From: Promethearchaeota archaeon
Lineage (GTDB): Archaea > Asgardarchaeota > Lokiarchaeia > Sigyniarchaeales > SOKP01
DNA length: 64,000 nucleotides
Assembly: GCA_016840085.1 (NCBI GenBank)
Contig: JAEOTA010000081.1
Coordinates: 62,001-126,000 of the forward strand
Reading direction: 5' to 3'
Below are positions 28,296 through 38,664 of this stretch, in pieces. Made by a program: the position numbers and the translations under genes. The first letter of the stretch is position 1. Every line of letters starts with the position of its first letter. The notes below the pieces were generated by a model that saw only the letters and a list, made by a program, of their open reading frames with translations, searched no databases and was not told the DNA's origin.

Positions 28296-28723
28296 AATTA
28301 TAAGTCCGATTTAGCAAGATTATAATATTATTTAAAATTGAAAATAAATTTTTCTTCATCACAAGAAGTGTAAATAGGTATTTTCTCATTTTCAACGTGA
28401 TAAACTTAAATTCTTCTTAAAATTTTCTTAAATCATAAAGTTAATAAAATTTGAAGGAGATTTTTTATGGATTCAGAATTGATTCCAGTACATATAGGCT
28501 GGAAAGACTCCTTTTCTACCTTTTATATAGAGCTTGCTTCTTTAGGTGTCCTCAATCATAAATTTAATTTGAAATTTTAAAAGATTACTTTATACTTAAT
28601 GAGACTTTCAAGATCAATTTCTTTAGAAAGTATTAATTTCATAAACTTAATTTGAGATTCATAATTTTCTTTTTTTAATTTAATTTCATATTACATTTCA
28701 TTCTTAAATTATAACAGAGTATC

Positions 28724-30352
28724 ATGACGAATCAGTCAGCTAGAGATAATACAGAATATAGAAATTTAGCTACAAATACATTTTTTTCCTTTATGTTTAA
28801 TTACAGTTCTCTTTTTTTTACATTCATATATTCATTTCTTTTAGCACGATTGTTTACTGACGCTTTGTGGGGGCTTCTAATATTGGCTACATCATATATC
28901 ATAATAATAGTAACCATTACCTCTTTATTACCACCAGGTCTTAATTTTGTGTTAAATTATTATATTCCAAGATATCTAATATTAAATGAAAAAGTTAAGA
29001 TAAAATCTTTAATTAGAAATTCAGTTATAGTAAAATTTTCTTTTTTAATTCCTATTTTCATTATCAGCATTCTCTTATTTAATATATTTAGCTATTTTTT
29101 TATAGATACTTTGGTATCTCTTTTTTTTATTTTATCCCCCCTCATTTTCATAAATAATTTTAACTTAATTGTTTTAGCAATAAACCGTAGCTTTAATAGA
29201 TTTAATTATAATTTCTTGTTCTTAGTATTGAAAAATTGTATTCATATTATACCTCTATTTATATTTTTTATTTATGAAATTAATATTGAAATAGAGATTG
29301 CTGCTTGGATAGTATTAATTTCAAGTATAATTCCCTTTTTGCTAAACTCTCTATTTGTATTTATAATGGTTTATAAAATTAAACCAATCGGAAATAAACC
29401 CGATTCATTTAAAAAAGATGTATCTAAAACGTTTAAATATGGTATTTATATAGGATTTACTGATCTTATCGAAAGACTTTCGAGGGAAGCACAACTTCAA
29501 GGAATTGGATTTGTAATATCACCAGATGTTGTTACAGGTTTTAATATCGCTAGAAATTACCAAAAATTAGGTGAGTATTCAATTGCATCTTTTCATTTTC
29601 CATTATTAACTTCTTTTACAAAACTGAACACAAAGGAAAATTATGAACAAATAGATATGATTTATAGAGTTGCTTATAAAATAACATTATTTCTATTGTT
29701 AATTATATCCGGAATTTTATTCTTTAGTGTTGAATTTGTTTTAGATTTTGTATTTCTTGAAGCGCGTTTAATATATTCGAATTTACTCCGTTTAATCGTA
29801 CTTGCTTCTATTTTTCAAGTTTTAGCGATTTTTGTACAAAGCCATTTCAATGCTCAACATAAAGTAAAATTATCATTATTTTTAAGAATATTCTATACTT
29901 CAATTAGTATTCCATTATTTTTTATAGGACTTTACTTTTTTGGGGTCGAAGGAGCAATATTATATGGATTAATTGTAGGGAGCATTCTTTCAATGGTTAT
30001 TCAGATTTTTGCAACCTATAAATTTGGAAACATCAAATTAAATATTAAAGGTATAATACTCCAATATATAACATTTTTTGTTCCGTTAATTATCACAATT
30101 TTCTTAAAAGAACTTATATTTAAAGATGCTACTTCAAACCTAATAGAAAATTTAGGATTATCACATTTTAAAAAATTAGACTTTCTATCTATAGGTACAT
30201 TCCTTATCCTCTTTATATTAATGAATTTAATTCTTAAAACTGTTACCTCTTCAGATATTAAATATTTTGAATCTTTCTTAAATAAAGAAAGATTTTTTGA
30301 TAAATATATGTTAAAAGGTCTGAATATCTTAAAGAGATTTACGAGAGATTAG
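28724..30352 (+). CDS. Polysaccharide flippase (Wzx/MVF-like membrane protein)
   Basis: 12+ TM; EYRNLATNTFFSFMFNYSSLFFTFIYSFLLARLF; PPGLNFVLNYYIPRY. Confidence 0.88.
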   Translation: MTNQSARDNTEYRNLATNTFFSFMFNYSSLFFTFIYSFLLARLFTDALWGLLILATSYIIIIVTITSLLPPGLNFVLNYYIPRYLILNEKVKIKSLIRNSVIVKFSFLIPIFIISILLFNIFSYFFIDTLVSLFFILSPLIFINNFNLIVLAINRSFNRFNYNFLFLVLKNCIHIIPLFIFFIYEINIEIEIAAWIVLISSIIPFLLNSLFVFIMVYKIKPIGNKPDSFKKDVSKTFKYGIYIGFTDLIERLSREAQLQGIGFVISPDVVTGFNIARNYQKLGEYSIASFHFPLLTSFTKLNTKENYEQIDMIYRVAYKITLFLLLIISGILFFSVEFVLDFVFLEARLIYSNLLRLIVLASIFQVLAIFVQSHFNAQHKVKLSLFLRIFYTSISIPLFFIGLYFFGVEGAILYGLIVGSILSMVIQIFATYKFGNIKLNIKGIILQYITFFVPLIITIFLKELIFKDATSNLIENLGLSHFKKLDFLSIGTFLILFILMNLILKTVTSSDIKYFESFLNKERFFDKYMLKGLNILKRFTRD

Positions 30353-30410
30353 TTATTTTAATGCAATTTAAAAATAAAAAACAACATAATTAGGATAACA
30401 CATTATATTC

Positions 30411-31376
30411 TTATTTGTTCATATTTTTCCTTAGCCAATCATATGTTTTTTGTAATCCTTCATCAATACTAATTTGGGGATGATAATTTAATATTGTTTT
30501 GGCTTTATTTATGTCTGAATGTGTAATATCTACATCTCCTTTTTGCTTATCAGCGTATATTATATTTTTAGGTTTGTTTGCAATTTTAGACATTTTTTCA
30601 ACTAATTGATTAACACTAATAGGATTTGAATACCCTAAATTAAATGCTTCCCCTGAGGAATTATTACTCTCTGCTGCTAAAATTAATCCATTAACTATAT
30701 CCGAAATATATGTGAAATCTCTTAGCTGTTCCCCTTCACCATAAATAGTAATTTCTTTGTCTTGGAAAATAAGGTTTAAAAATTTTCTTATTGCCATATC
30801 TGGTCTACCTCTTGGCCCATAAACAGTATAAAATCTAAGAGAAGAAGTAGGAAGGTTATTTTCTCGAAAAAAATAGTCAACATACATTTCACAACATAAT
30901 TTTGAGATAGCGTATGGAGATATAGGGTTTTTAGGGTGTTCTTCATCAACTGGAGTATAAATTGGATTGCCATATACAGAAGAAGATGATGAATAAATAA
31001 CCTTTTTTACATTATTTTTATCAGCATATTCTAAGATATTGAGAGTACTAATGATATTATTATTAGTAATTTTTCCTGCATGTTCAATTGAATATCTTAC
31101 ACCTGGTTGAGCAGCAAGATGAAATATAATATCAATATCGCAATTAATTTCTTCAAAAACTGATTTATTTAATAAATCTCCTCTAATTAGATCGAAGTCT
31201 TTAAATTTTTCATAATTTTTAGTTATTTCTTCTATGTTTTCTTCTTTTCCGGAATAATAATCATTAAAATTATCTATTATTATGATATAATTATCTTTTA
31301 TAATTAAATTCTCAAAAAGATGGGAACCTATAAAACCTGCTCCCCCAGAAATCAAAATATTTTTATTTTTTATCAT
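30411..31376 (-). CDS. NAD-dependent epimerase/dehydratase (second SDR)
   Basis: ISGGAGFIGSHLFENL, SSSSVYGNPIYTPVDE, YAISKLCCEMY, YTVYGPRGRPDMAI. Confidence 0.93.
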   Translation of the reverse strand: MIKNKNILISGGAGFIGSHLFENLIIKDNYIIIIDNFNDYYSGKEENIEEITKNYEKFKDFDLIRGDLLNKSVFEEINCDIDIIFHLAAQPGVRYSIEHAGKITNNNIISTLNILEYADKNNVKKVIYSSSSSVYGNPIYTPVDEEHPKNPISPYAISKLCCEMYVDYFFRENNLPTSSLRFYTVYGPRGRPDMAIRKFLNLIFQDKEITIYGEGEQLRDFTYISDIVNGLILAAESNNSSGEAFNLGYSNPISVNQLVEKMSKIANKPKNIIYADKQKGDVDITHSDINKAKTILNYHPQISIDEGLQKTYDWLRKNMNK

Positions 31377-31664
31377 AGTGATTTCAAATTCTTTTTTTTA
31401 AATAGAATAATTATTCTAAGGAAGAATAAATTAATTATATTACTAAAAAAATTCTTAAAATTGTCTATTAGAAAGAAAATTCTTTATAAATTCGTCCTAA
31501 ACTTAATAAAATTTATAAAAAATCAAAATATTATTCAGAGATTCAATTTCATAAGACTTTAAAACGTATAAAAGTAGTTTATTTAATTTAAATCAAGAAA
31601 TTAGAAAATTTTATGTGCTGAATCTTTTAAAGGATAAAATAACATCTTAATTCGTTTATTAAAA

Positions 31665-32876
31665 TTATTGATATAATCGTTCAAAATTTTTAATATTTTT
31701 TTTCCATAGGAATTTAGCTTGTATTTTATCCAGACTATTTTTTATAAATTGATTTCTTAAATCTTCATCTCGTAACAGTTTTTTTATTGATCGTGCATAG
31801 CATATGTAATTTTCTGTTTCACATAAAAGTCCATTTTTTAAATGATTTATTAAATCTCTTGTACCCGCTATATTACTGGTAACTATTGGAACTTGAAAAA
31901 CCATTGCTTCCATTAAGACACCAGCTAAACCTTCTCCTCTACTTGGAAGAAAAAATATATCTGCATGCCCATAAAAATTATGAACATCAAGTCTATTCCC
32001 TACAAATAAAATTATTTCTCCTAATCCTAATGTTGAAGCTTTCTGGATTGATCTTTTCCGCTCTGGACCATCTCCTATCAATATAAACTTAATATTCTCA
32101 TTTTTTAGTAATTTAGCAGTTTTTAAAATTAAATCAATCCCTTTCCTTTTATTAAGGAGTCCAATAAACAAAATTATTTTTTCATTTTTAAGAATGTTAA
32201 AAATCTCCTTTATATTTTTATCAGGCGTTTTTGGTGTTAAATCAATTCCAGTAGGGGTAATTCTGATTTTTCTTTTAGGAACTCCTGCTTTATCAGCATA
32301 TTTAATTAAGGATCTTCCATAAACTGTGATATAATTAGAAGCAATAAAAACAAGTTTACCTAATATTTTAAAGAAAATTTTAAAGAAGACATCTAATTTT
32401 GATGATACTTTAAAGGAATAAGACGGAATAGTATCCATTGTGAGAACTAATTTTTTTTTTTTAAAGAATAAGAGTTTTAGTAAGCAAATTATAAATGTAT
32501 TTGGATAGAATGGTACCCAAGCATGAATTATATCATTTTCTTTTAAGATTTTCCAACATTTTTTAAAAAATTCCAAATTGGTGGGGATAGGCCAAGAATA
32601 TCCTGAAGATTTTGTCCAAACCGGGTAAGTTATTAGATTAATTCCCTTAAAATCGTCGTAGTGTCTTGAATCTTTTTTTTTTAATTCTTTTTTTTTTCTT
32701 GGAGTAAAAACTGATACAATATATCTTTTTTTTTTTAAATTATTCATGATATAAGAAATTGGTCTCTTTGTATTAATACCAGGGTTTATATAACAAATTC
32801 TTTTGTATTGTCTACTCATAAATAAGGAAAAGAAGTATGAAATTTTTAAATTACTTTTTTTTACAAAAATTTTCAT
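31665..32876 (-). CDS. GT4-family glycosyltransferase
   Basis: ENIKFILIGDGPERKRS, HADIFFLPSRGEGLAGVLMEAMVFQVPIVTS. Confidence 0.92.
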   Translation of the reverse strand: MKIFVKKSNLKISYFFSLFMSRQYKRICYINPGINTKRPISYIMNNLKKKRYIVSVFTPRKKKELKKKDSRHYDDFKGINLITYPVWTKSSGYSWPIPTNLEFFKKCWKILKENDIIHAWVPFYPNTFIICLLKLLFFKKKKLVLTMDTIPSYSFKVSSKLDVFFKIFFKILGKLVFIASNYITVYGRSLIKYADKAGVPKRKIRITPTGIDLTPKTPDKNIKEIFNILKNEKIILFIGLLNKRKGIDLILKTAKLLKNENIKFILIGDGPERKRSIQKASTLGLGEIILFVGNRLDVHNFYGHADIFFLPSRGEGLAGVLMEAMVFQVPIVTSNIAGTRDLINHLKNGLLCETENYICYARSIKKLLRDEDLRNQFIKNSLDKIQAKFLWKKNIKNFERLYQ

Positions 32877-33122
32877 TAAATTAGTCTTAAAATAACTAAT
32901 ACTATAAGCTAATTAAAAAGAATGATTGTAGGATATATCTCCTTGAGTTTACAAAATATTAAAAGGCATAAGTTGTTATTGAGACAGTTATATAAATATA
33001 TAATTAATAAAGTACTAATTTTTTATATTACGTAATTTTTTAACACATATCGAAGTTTTATTAATAATTAGATTTAAATTTAATAATAGAAACTGATTTT
33101 AATACATCTAGGAGTATTCATT

Positions 33123-33959
33123 TTGAAAACATCAACATCTTCTAAAAATTTGAAATATACTACGAAGAAAAATACACCTAAATCTCTTGATACAAAATAC
33201 CTTTTTCCAGGCTTAAAAATAGGTGTAATAATACCAGCATATAATGAAGAATTGAATATAGGAAAAACCCTTGAAGAAATCCCCCATAATTTATCTGAAA
33301 AATTTGATGTTATAGTAGTCGATGATGGATCCGCCGATAAAACTAGCGAAGTTGCTAATCAGCATAATATCACTTTAATTAAGCACTCTCAAAACAGAGG
33401 ATATGGGGCTGCAGTTACAACAGGATTAAATTATTGCAAGAAAGATAAATTTGATGTGATAGTTATACTTGATGCTGATGGCCAACATCCTCCTAGGTAT
33501 ATTAAAGATTTTATAAAACCTATTATTGAAAATAATGTAGAGTTTGTCATTGGAAATCGTTTTAAATATTATTATGATATGAACAGCTTTAAGAAACTTT
33601 CAGTTAAAATTATGACTGCCTTTTATATGGTATTTTTTCAAAGAAAAGTAATGGATCCTACTAATGGATATAGATCATTGTCTTCAAAAATAATAGAAAA
33701 TTTAGAACTTGAATCTGTATATTCCATATCACAAGAGATGCTTTTCAAAATTATTCCTTTCTACAAATATAAAGAAATTCCTATTATTGTTAGACAAAGG
33801 AACCACGGGAAATCTTTTATAAAAATGAGAAATTATTTACTCAAAATAATATTACTATTCTTAAAATTTTACATTTTCCCAAAAATTAAAAAAATCACTC
33901 ATAAATTTTTAAGTGGAGATTTCAGACAGAGAGTTAAAAAATATTATCTGAGAACTTAA
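33123..33959 (+). CDS. GT2-family glycosyltransferase (dolichyl-phosphate sugar synthase-like)
   Basis: IGVIIPAYNEELNIGKTLEEIP, VVDDGSADKTSE, LDADGQHPP; TTG start. Confidence 0.93.
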   Translation: MKTSTSSKNLKYTTKKNTPKSLDTKYLFPGLKIGVIIPAYNEELNIGKTLEEIPHNLSEKFDVIVVDDGSADKTSEVANQHNITLIKHSQNRGYGAAVTTGLNYCKKDKFDVIVILDADGQHPPRYIKDFIKPIIENNVEFVIGNRFKYYYDMNSFKKLSVKIMTAFYMVFFQRKVMDPTNGYRSLSSKIIENLELESVYSISQEMLFKIIPFYKYKEIPIIVRQRNHGKSFIKMRNYLLKIILLFLKFYIFPKIKKITHKFLSGDFRQRVKKYYLRT

Positions 33960-34324
33960 ATCTTTCTAATTCTATAATTTGAAGTTATGAAGGTAATAAT
34001 AATTTTCTGAACCTCTTATCTTCTTTTAAATACAATTAAACTGCCAAAAAACGAGGTAAGGTTTCTAAATCAATAAAATTAAAATTATCTTTATATTCAA
34101 CCATATTAAGAAAAATCTTCAATGGGGTTAAGTCCTATAATTCTAAAAAATGATTAATTATTGTAGAGATAAGTAGGGAAATATCTTAAAAACGTAAATT
34201 TTCTAACTTAAAAACGTGTTAATATATTGTATAATTTTAGATTAGATAATTGGTTTAGGATTTGAATAATACTTGAATTTTTGTTAATTAATTTCTTGAA
34301 ATTTTTCCAAATCTTTTTTATATT

Positions 34325-34604
34325 ATGACAATAATACAACTTGCAAATGATTAATGATTATGGGGATGCCAATCTTGGGTTAAAACAACTAAGGAATTGC
34401 TGTTTTTGAAAATCTCAGCAACGACATTAATACCATCTATTATTAGATCTCATTCCTCAACCGGTAATGAGCCTTCTGGTAAAAATCATTTTGAATATCA
34501 ACAATTATTAATGCGTCTTTATCATCAATCTTAATATCTTTTTCAAATTCTAATTGTTCCATGATATATCCAAATTTTGAGGTCGTATTGAATTCTAATA
34601 CCAT
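34325..34604 (-). pseudogene. Nicotinamidase/isochorismatase-family pseudogene
   Basis: Minus-strand conceptual translation DALIIVDIQNDF-(frameshift)-PEGSLPVEE*DLIIDGINVVAEIFKNSNSLVVLTQDWHPHNH*SFAS; one frameshift plus two in-frame stops, truncated. Confidence 0.82.
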
Positions 34605-34614
34605 CTAATAATAA

Positions 34615-35286
34615 TTAAATTTTTTTATATAACAAATAGCTTGAATTAAATAAATACCAAAATAGTATGGAAAAAATCACGATCCATTCAGTAGTAGGCA
34701 AAATAGTGAATATTGCTCGACCAAGAGAGTAACATATATTAATATAAAGATTGCAATAATTTGTTATAAAAAATGGTATTAAATAAAATACAAAAATCCC
34801 TGCTACGATAAATCCAACATATGCTGCGAGTTTTGAAAATTCTGTATTTTTTAACATAGCAATACTAAAAAGTGTACAAAAAATTGCACCACCTACCCAT
34901 GAAAATAGAGCAAATAAACCATGTACATCTGAAAAAATCCCACCAGAAAAAGATGCTGTGAGTATAGCACTCACAGAAGAAAAAATCCCAGTTATAATAG
35001 CGCTTTTTCTTAAATTCTCATTTACATTTTCATGTTGTATGGCTCTTCCCATGTAAATTATAAAAGGAATTGAAAATGATGAAGAAATTATAATTCCTAA
35101 TCTCAAATATATTCCGCCAGTTTTACCTCCCAATACACTTATTGATTTCTTCCACATTATATATTCAGGAGATAGAAAAAGTGCAATAATATCTCCACAA
35201 AATCCAATAATAAATGTTAGCAATCCAAAAATGTATCCGGGTAAGAAATTAAAGAGCTTATCAAAAAATTTATTTACTTTTTTCAT
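34615..35286 (-). CDS. Six-TM membrane protein (DUF998-like)
   Basis: Hydrophobic profile; LPGYIFGLLTFIIGFCGDIIALFLSPEYIMWKKSISVLGG; HGLFALFSWVGGAIFCTLFS. Confidence 0.6.
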   Translation of the reverse strand: MKKVNKFFDKLFNFLPGYIFGLLTFIIGFCGDIIALFLSPEYIMWKKSISVLGGKTGGIYLRLGIIISSSFSIPFIIYMGRAIQHENVNENLRKSAIITGIFSSVSAILTASFSGGIFSDVHGLFALFSWVGGAIFCTLFSIAMLKNTEFSKLAAYVGFIVAGIFVFYLIPFFITNYCNLYINICYSLGRAIFTILPTTEWIVIFSILFWYLFNSSYLLYKKI

Positions 35287-35427
35287 ACTAATTATTCTAT
35301 ATTTTATGATTTAAAAAAATTTATTAATAACTTGAAAAATGTGGGTACAAAGAGTAATTTGATTTCATAAAATTAGAAATAAACTTTTTATTATTCTCTA
35401 ACTCAAGATACATCTTTTTAACACTAA

Positions 35428-35667
35428 TTAGGTTTTTTCACTTCTGAATTCGAATCCTCGAATAGTATTAAATAAGGTTGGTTGAGGTAAGGAGGAATAT
35501 AGGCCTTTTCCTTCTATTGTAAATATTCCACTATCTATTACTTCTTTATCATCTACACAATCTCTTAAAAGCTGTATAATTTTTTGAAATATTGGCATAG
35601 ATGGAAAATTAATCAGTGTCAGAAATAAGTAGAATTTTTTGCAAATTAATTTTTTTGCTAAGCACAA
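35428..35667 (-). pseudogene. Possible fragment of a roadblock-like or other Asgard regulatory protein
   Basis: LLRDCVDDKEVIDSGIFTIEGKGLYSSLPQ pattern; only 79 aa, no neighbouring continuation seen. Confidence 0.3.
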
Positions 35668-35905
35668 AAAAAGCGATATCTAAATTCAAAATCTTCAAAA
35701 AATTTTTATATAAGGTTACTTTCTGATTCATTTAAAATTCTTCAGTTTTATATGAGAACCGATTTTAACAAATTTCTATTTATTAAATCTTTTATGGATA
35801 GTTTATGTATATAATGCTTAATATTTAGTGTTGAGTTATTACAGAGTACTTAAAATAGTATTAAAACATTATCAAAAATCAAATAAACCTTAAATAAATT
35901 ATAAA

Positions 35906-37378
35906 ATGCTAAATAAAACTCATAAAATTGAATTTATTCACTATATTTATTTAGGTTATTTTATCTTACTTTCAATTGTTGTGCTTTTTCCTTTAGAATT
36001 TATTCTTGTTTTATTACCTGACGATAGCTATTATTATTTCGAAATAGCCAAGAATGTAGCATTAAAAGGGGAATCCACATTCGATACAATTAATAAAACT
36101 AACGGCTTTCAACCATTATGGTTGATTTTATTAGTGCTAATATTCTTTTTTAAATTAGATTTAGTTCTAACTATTAGAATTATCATTCTATTTTCTGGAA
36201 TCATTCTTTTCATTACTTTAATTTTCATAAAGAGATTAGTTAAATTATTATTTGATAATAAAACTGCTGAATTCTGTGTAATGCTTTATGCTTTCAATCC
36301 TTTATATATTGTTCTAAATTTAGATGGGACTGAAGCAGCTTTAAATGGTCTTCTTTTATCTGGGCTGTTTTACTATGCATTCAAAACTAATTTTGAAAAT
36401 ATGAATGAAAAGGATTTTTTAATCTTTGGTTTTCTTCTTTCTTTATCTTTTTTGACAAGGACAGATAATATAATATTAATATCGTGTATTATTAGCTTTG
36501 TAACTTTCTCTGGAATGATTGAAATTAGAAGAGAAAACTTAAAAAATCTCTTTTATTTTACTCTTGCTCTTTCCCCCTTGCCTTTAATTTACATTTCCTG
36601 GAATTTAATTAATTTTAATCATTTTTTACCTATTAGTGGTGTTGTATTTGGTATATCATTTACTTCAGTATTAATTTATCAGATGGTAATCGTAATAATC
36701 TGCTCTACTTTGGGTTTAATATGTAGAAAACGTGAATATAGCGAAAAAGCACTTAAAATATTAATTCTATTAATTATAGCACCAATCCTACATCTTTCTT
36801 ATTATTTATATAATGAAATTGCGGGTCATGGAAGATTTGCTGAATGGTATTTTGTCTTACCATTCATTTGTTTAACGATTTTTGCTTCATTTGCATTAAT
36901 TAGTATTTTTAGAAAGATAACGCTCTATTCAAAATCTTCAGATATTAAAAGACGTAATATTAAAATAAGGGCTCTTCAACTTACTTCTATTTCTCTTCTA
37001 TTTATTATTTTTGTTCCACTCATCGCGGGGGGTAGAATTGACAATGGAGCCAGATATCACGCATCAATATGGATAAATGAAAATACTCCTGAGGATTCTA
37101 TTATTGCATCTGCTAATGCTGGTTGTTTGGGTTATTTTACAGATCGACCACTCATCGAAATAGGTGGTCTTGTAAATAGTTATGAATTTTTCGAAAAATA
37201 CAAAGGTAATAAAACCGCTTTTTTAATTGAAGGAGATTACGATTATTATTTAGACAGAAAAATGTATATCCCTCTTTCAAATGCTAAAATGGAAGAATTA
37301 GGTTTGATATTGGTTAAAGAAATTGAAGAACCAAGGAGAGAGGGATGGAATATTGAAATTTGGCATAATCCAAGTTAA
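35906..37378 (+). CDS. GT-C-like polytopic membrane glycosyltransferase
   Basis: LPDDSYYYFEIAKNVALKGESTFDTINKTNGFQPLW; multi-TM; C-terminal soluble domain. Confidence 0.8.
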   Translation: MLNKTHKIEFIHYIYLGYFILLSIVVLFPLEFILVLLPDDSYYYFEIAKNVALKGESTFDTINKTNGFQPLWLILLVLIFFFKLDLVLTIRIIILFSGIILFITLIFIKRLVKLLFDNKTAEFCVMLYAFNPLYIVLNLDGTEAALNGLLLSGLFYYAFKTNFENMNEKDFLIFGFLLSLSFLTRTDNIILISCIISFVTFSGMIEIRRENLKNLFYFTLALSPLPLIYISWNLINFNHFLPISGVVFGISFTSVLIYQMVIVIICSTLGLICRKREYSEKALKILILLIIAPILHLSYYLYNEIAGHGRFAEWYFVLPFICLTIFASFALISIFRKITLYSKSSDIKRRNIKIRALQLTSISLLFIIFVPLIAGGRIDNGARYHASIWINENTPEDSIIASANAGCLGYFTDRPLIEIGGLVNSYEFFEKYKGNKTAFLIEGDYDYYLDRKMYIPLSNAKMEELGLILVKEIEEPRREGWNIEIWHNPS

Positions 37379-37603
37379 TATTTTTTATATTGAATTTTTT
37401 TTTAAAAAAAAATCACTTTAAGAAATAGAATTATTATTAACATAGGCTTAGAGCCTTGTAGTGTTTTTATTATTTTGATGCTAAATTAAAAAGTGGGATT
37501 GTTCTTTTTTGTTAATTGTTATAAAAAATACTTTAATACATGTAAAAAAGATATTCATAAGCATTACAAAAAAAAGTTTCTTAACTTATTTTTTCTTAAA
37601 TTC

Positions 37604-37627
37604 TTCAAATCGTAAATTTAATTTGAA
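37604..37627. repeat. Short inverted repeat TTCAAAT-(10)-ATTTGAA (copy 2)
   Basis: TTCAAATCGTAAATTTAATTTGAA followed by a 12-T tract. Confidence 0.6.
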
Positions 37628-37754
37628 ATTCAAATTTTTTTTTTTTATCTCCCAGCACTTTCTAAAAAAATCCATAAAAATCTCTCTGGATACACAAATA
37701 TTTTGTATAGTAAAAATATAGAAACTTATTTTACTATACACTAAGTATATTGCT

Positions 37755-38588
37755 TTGAAAACGTTGTTACCATCCCAGAAATCAAGTTATGATTCCACAA
37801 ATACAAATAGAAAGGGTCAATATTAAAGTTATCTTTTTCCTGATCTAAAAGTTGGTGTAGTAATTCCTACACATAATGAAGAATTGAATATAAGGAAGAC
37901 AATAGAACGTATTCCAAATAATATTTCTAATAAAATGGAAATTATAGTAGTAGACGATGGTTCTGTTGATAATACGTATCAAGTCGCCAGAAAATATGAT
38001 GTACATATTATTAGACATCCTAAAAATAGAGGTAATGGAGCTGCTACAAAAACAGGATTACATTCTTGTAAAAAAAGAAACTGTGATGTTGCAGTTATAT
38101 TAGATGCTGATGGACAACATGATCCGAAGTATCTTAGTGATTTTATTAAACCAATTATAGAAGATACTATTGATTTTGTTATTGGAAACCGATTTAAATA
38201 TCATTATAATATGAATGCATATCGAAAATTTTGTTCAAAATTAATGACTGCTTTTTATTTCCTATTTCTTCGAAAAAAAATATCTGATCCTACTAATGGG
38301 TATCGAGCATTATCCTCAAAGATAATAAATAAAATAGAATTTGAATCAGAATACTCTTTGACTCAAGAGATGCTATTTAAAATTATTCCTAAATACAATT
38401 TCAAAGAAATTCCCGTTGAGGTAGAACAAAGAAAATATGGTCATTCTTTTTTAAAATTAAAAAATTATTTCACTAAAATTATTCTATTCTTCATAAAATA
38501 TTATATCTTTCCTAAAATCACATGGATTACCCATAGATTATTAAGTAAAGAGACTAGAGTCAGAATGGGAAATATTTTAAAAACTTAG
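37755..38588 (+). pseudogene. GT2-family glycosyltransferase interrupted near its N-terminus by one TAA (called ORF 37884..38588)
   Basis: TTG at 37755 and the ORF are in one frame; the only stop seen between them is TAA 37824-37826; upstream translation LKTLLPSQKSSY...*SYLFPDLKVGVVIPTHNEELNIRKTIE parallels 33123 (LKTSTSSKNLKY...YLFPGLKIGVIIPAYNEELNIGKTLE). Confidence 0.72.
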
Positions 38589-38664
38589 AACTGAGCATTG
38601 ATATAAGATTATTATAAGACCAAGAAGAAATTAGTGTTTAAATATGTTTGTGAAATAAATCTTT

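Noticed and set aside
28467-28580. Small ORF MDSELIPVHIGWKDSFSTFYIELASLGVLNHKFNLKF
   Set aside because: Overlaps the intergenic repeat and has no recognisable family; too short to support as a gene.
32440-32740. Runs of T (8-10 nt) in the GT4 gene at 31665..32876
   Set aside because: Lys codon (AAA) runs on the coding strand; the frame is intact, so no evidence for phase variation.
34060-34180. Minus-strand fragment LTPLKIFLNMVEYKDNFNFIDLETLPRFLAV
   Set aside because: Could be a relic, but no family could be named from sequence alone.
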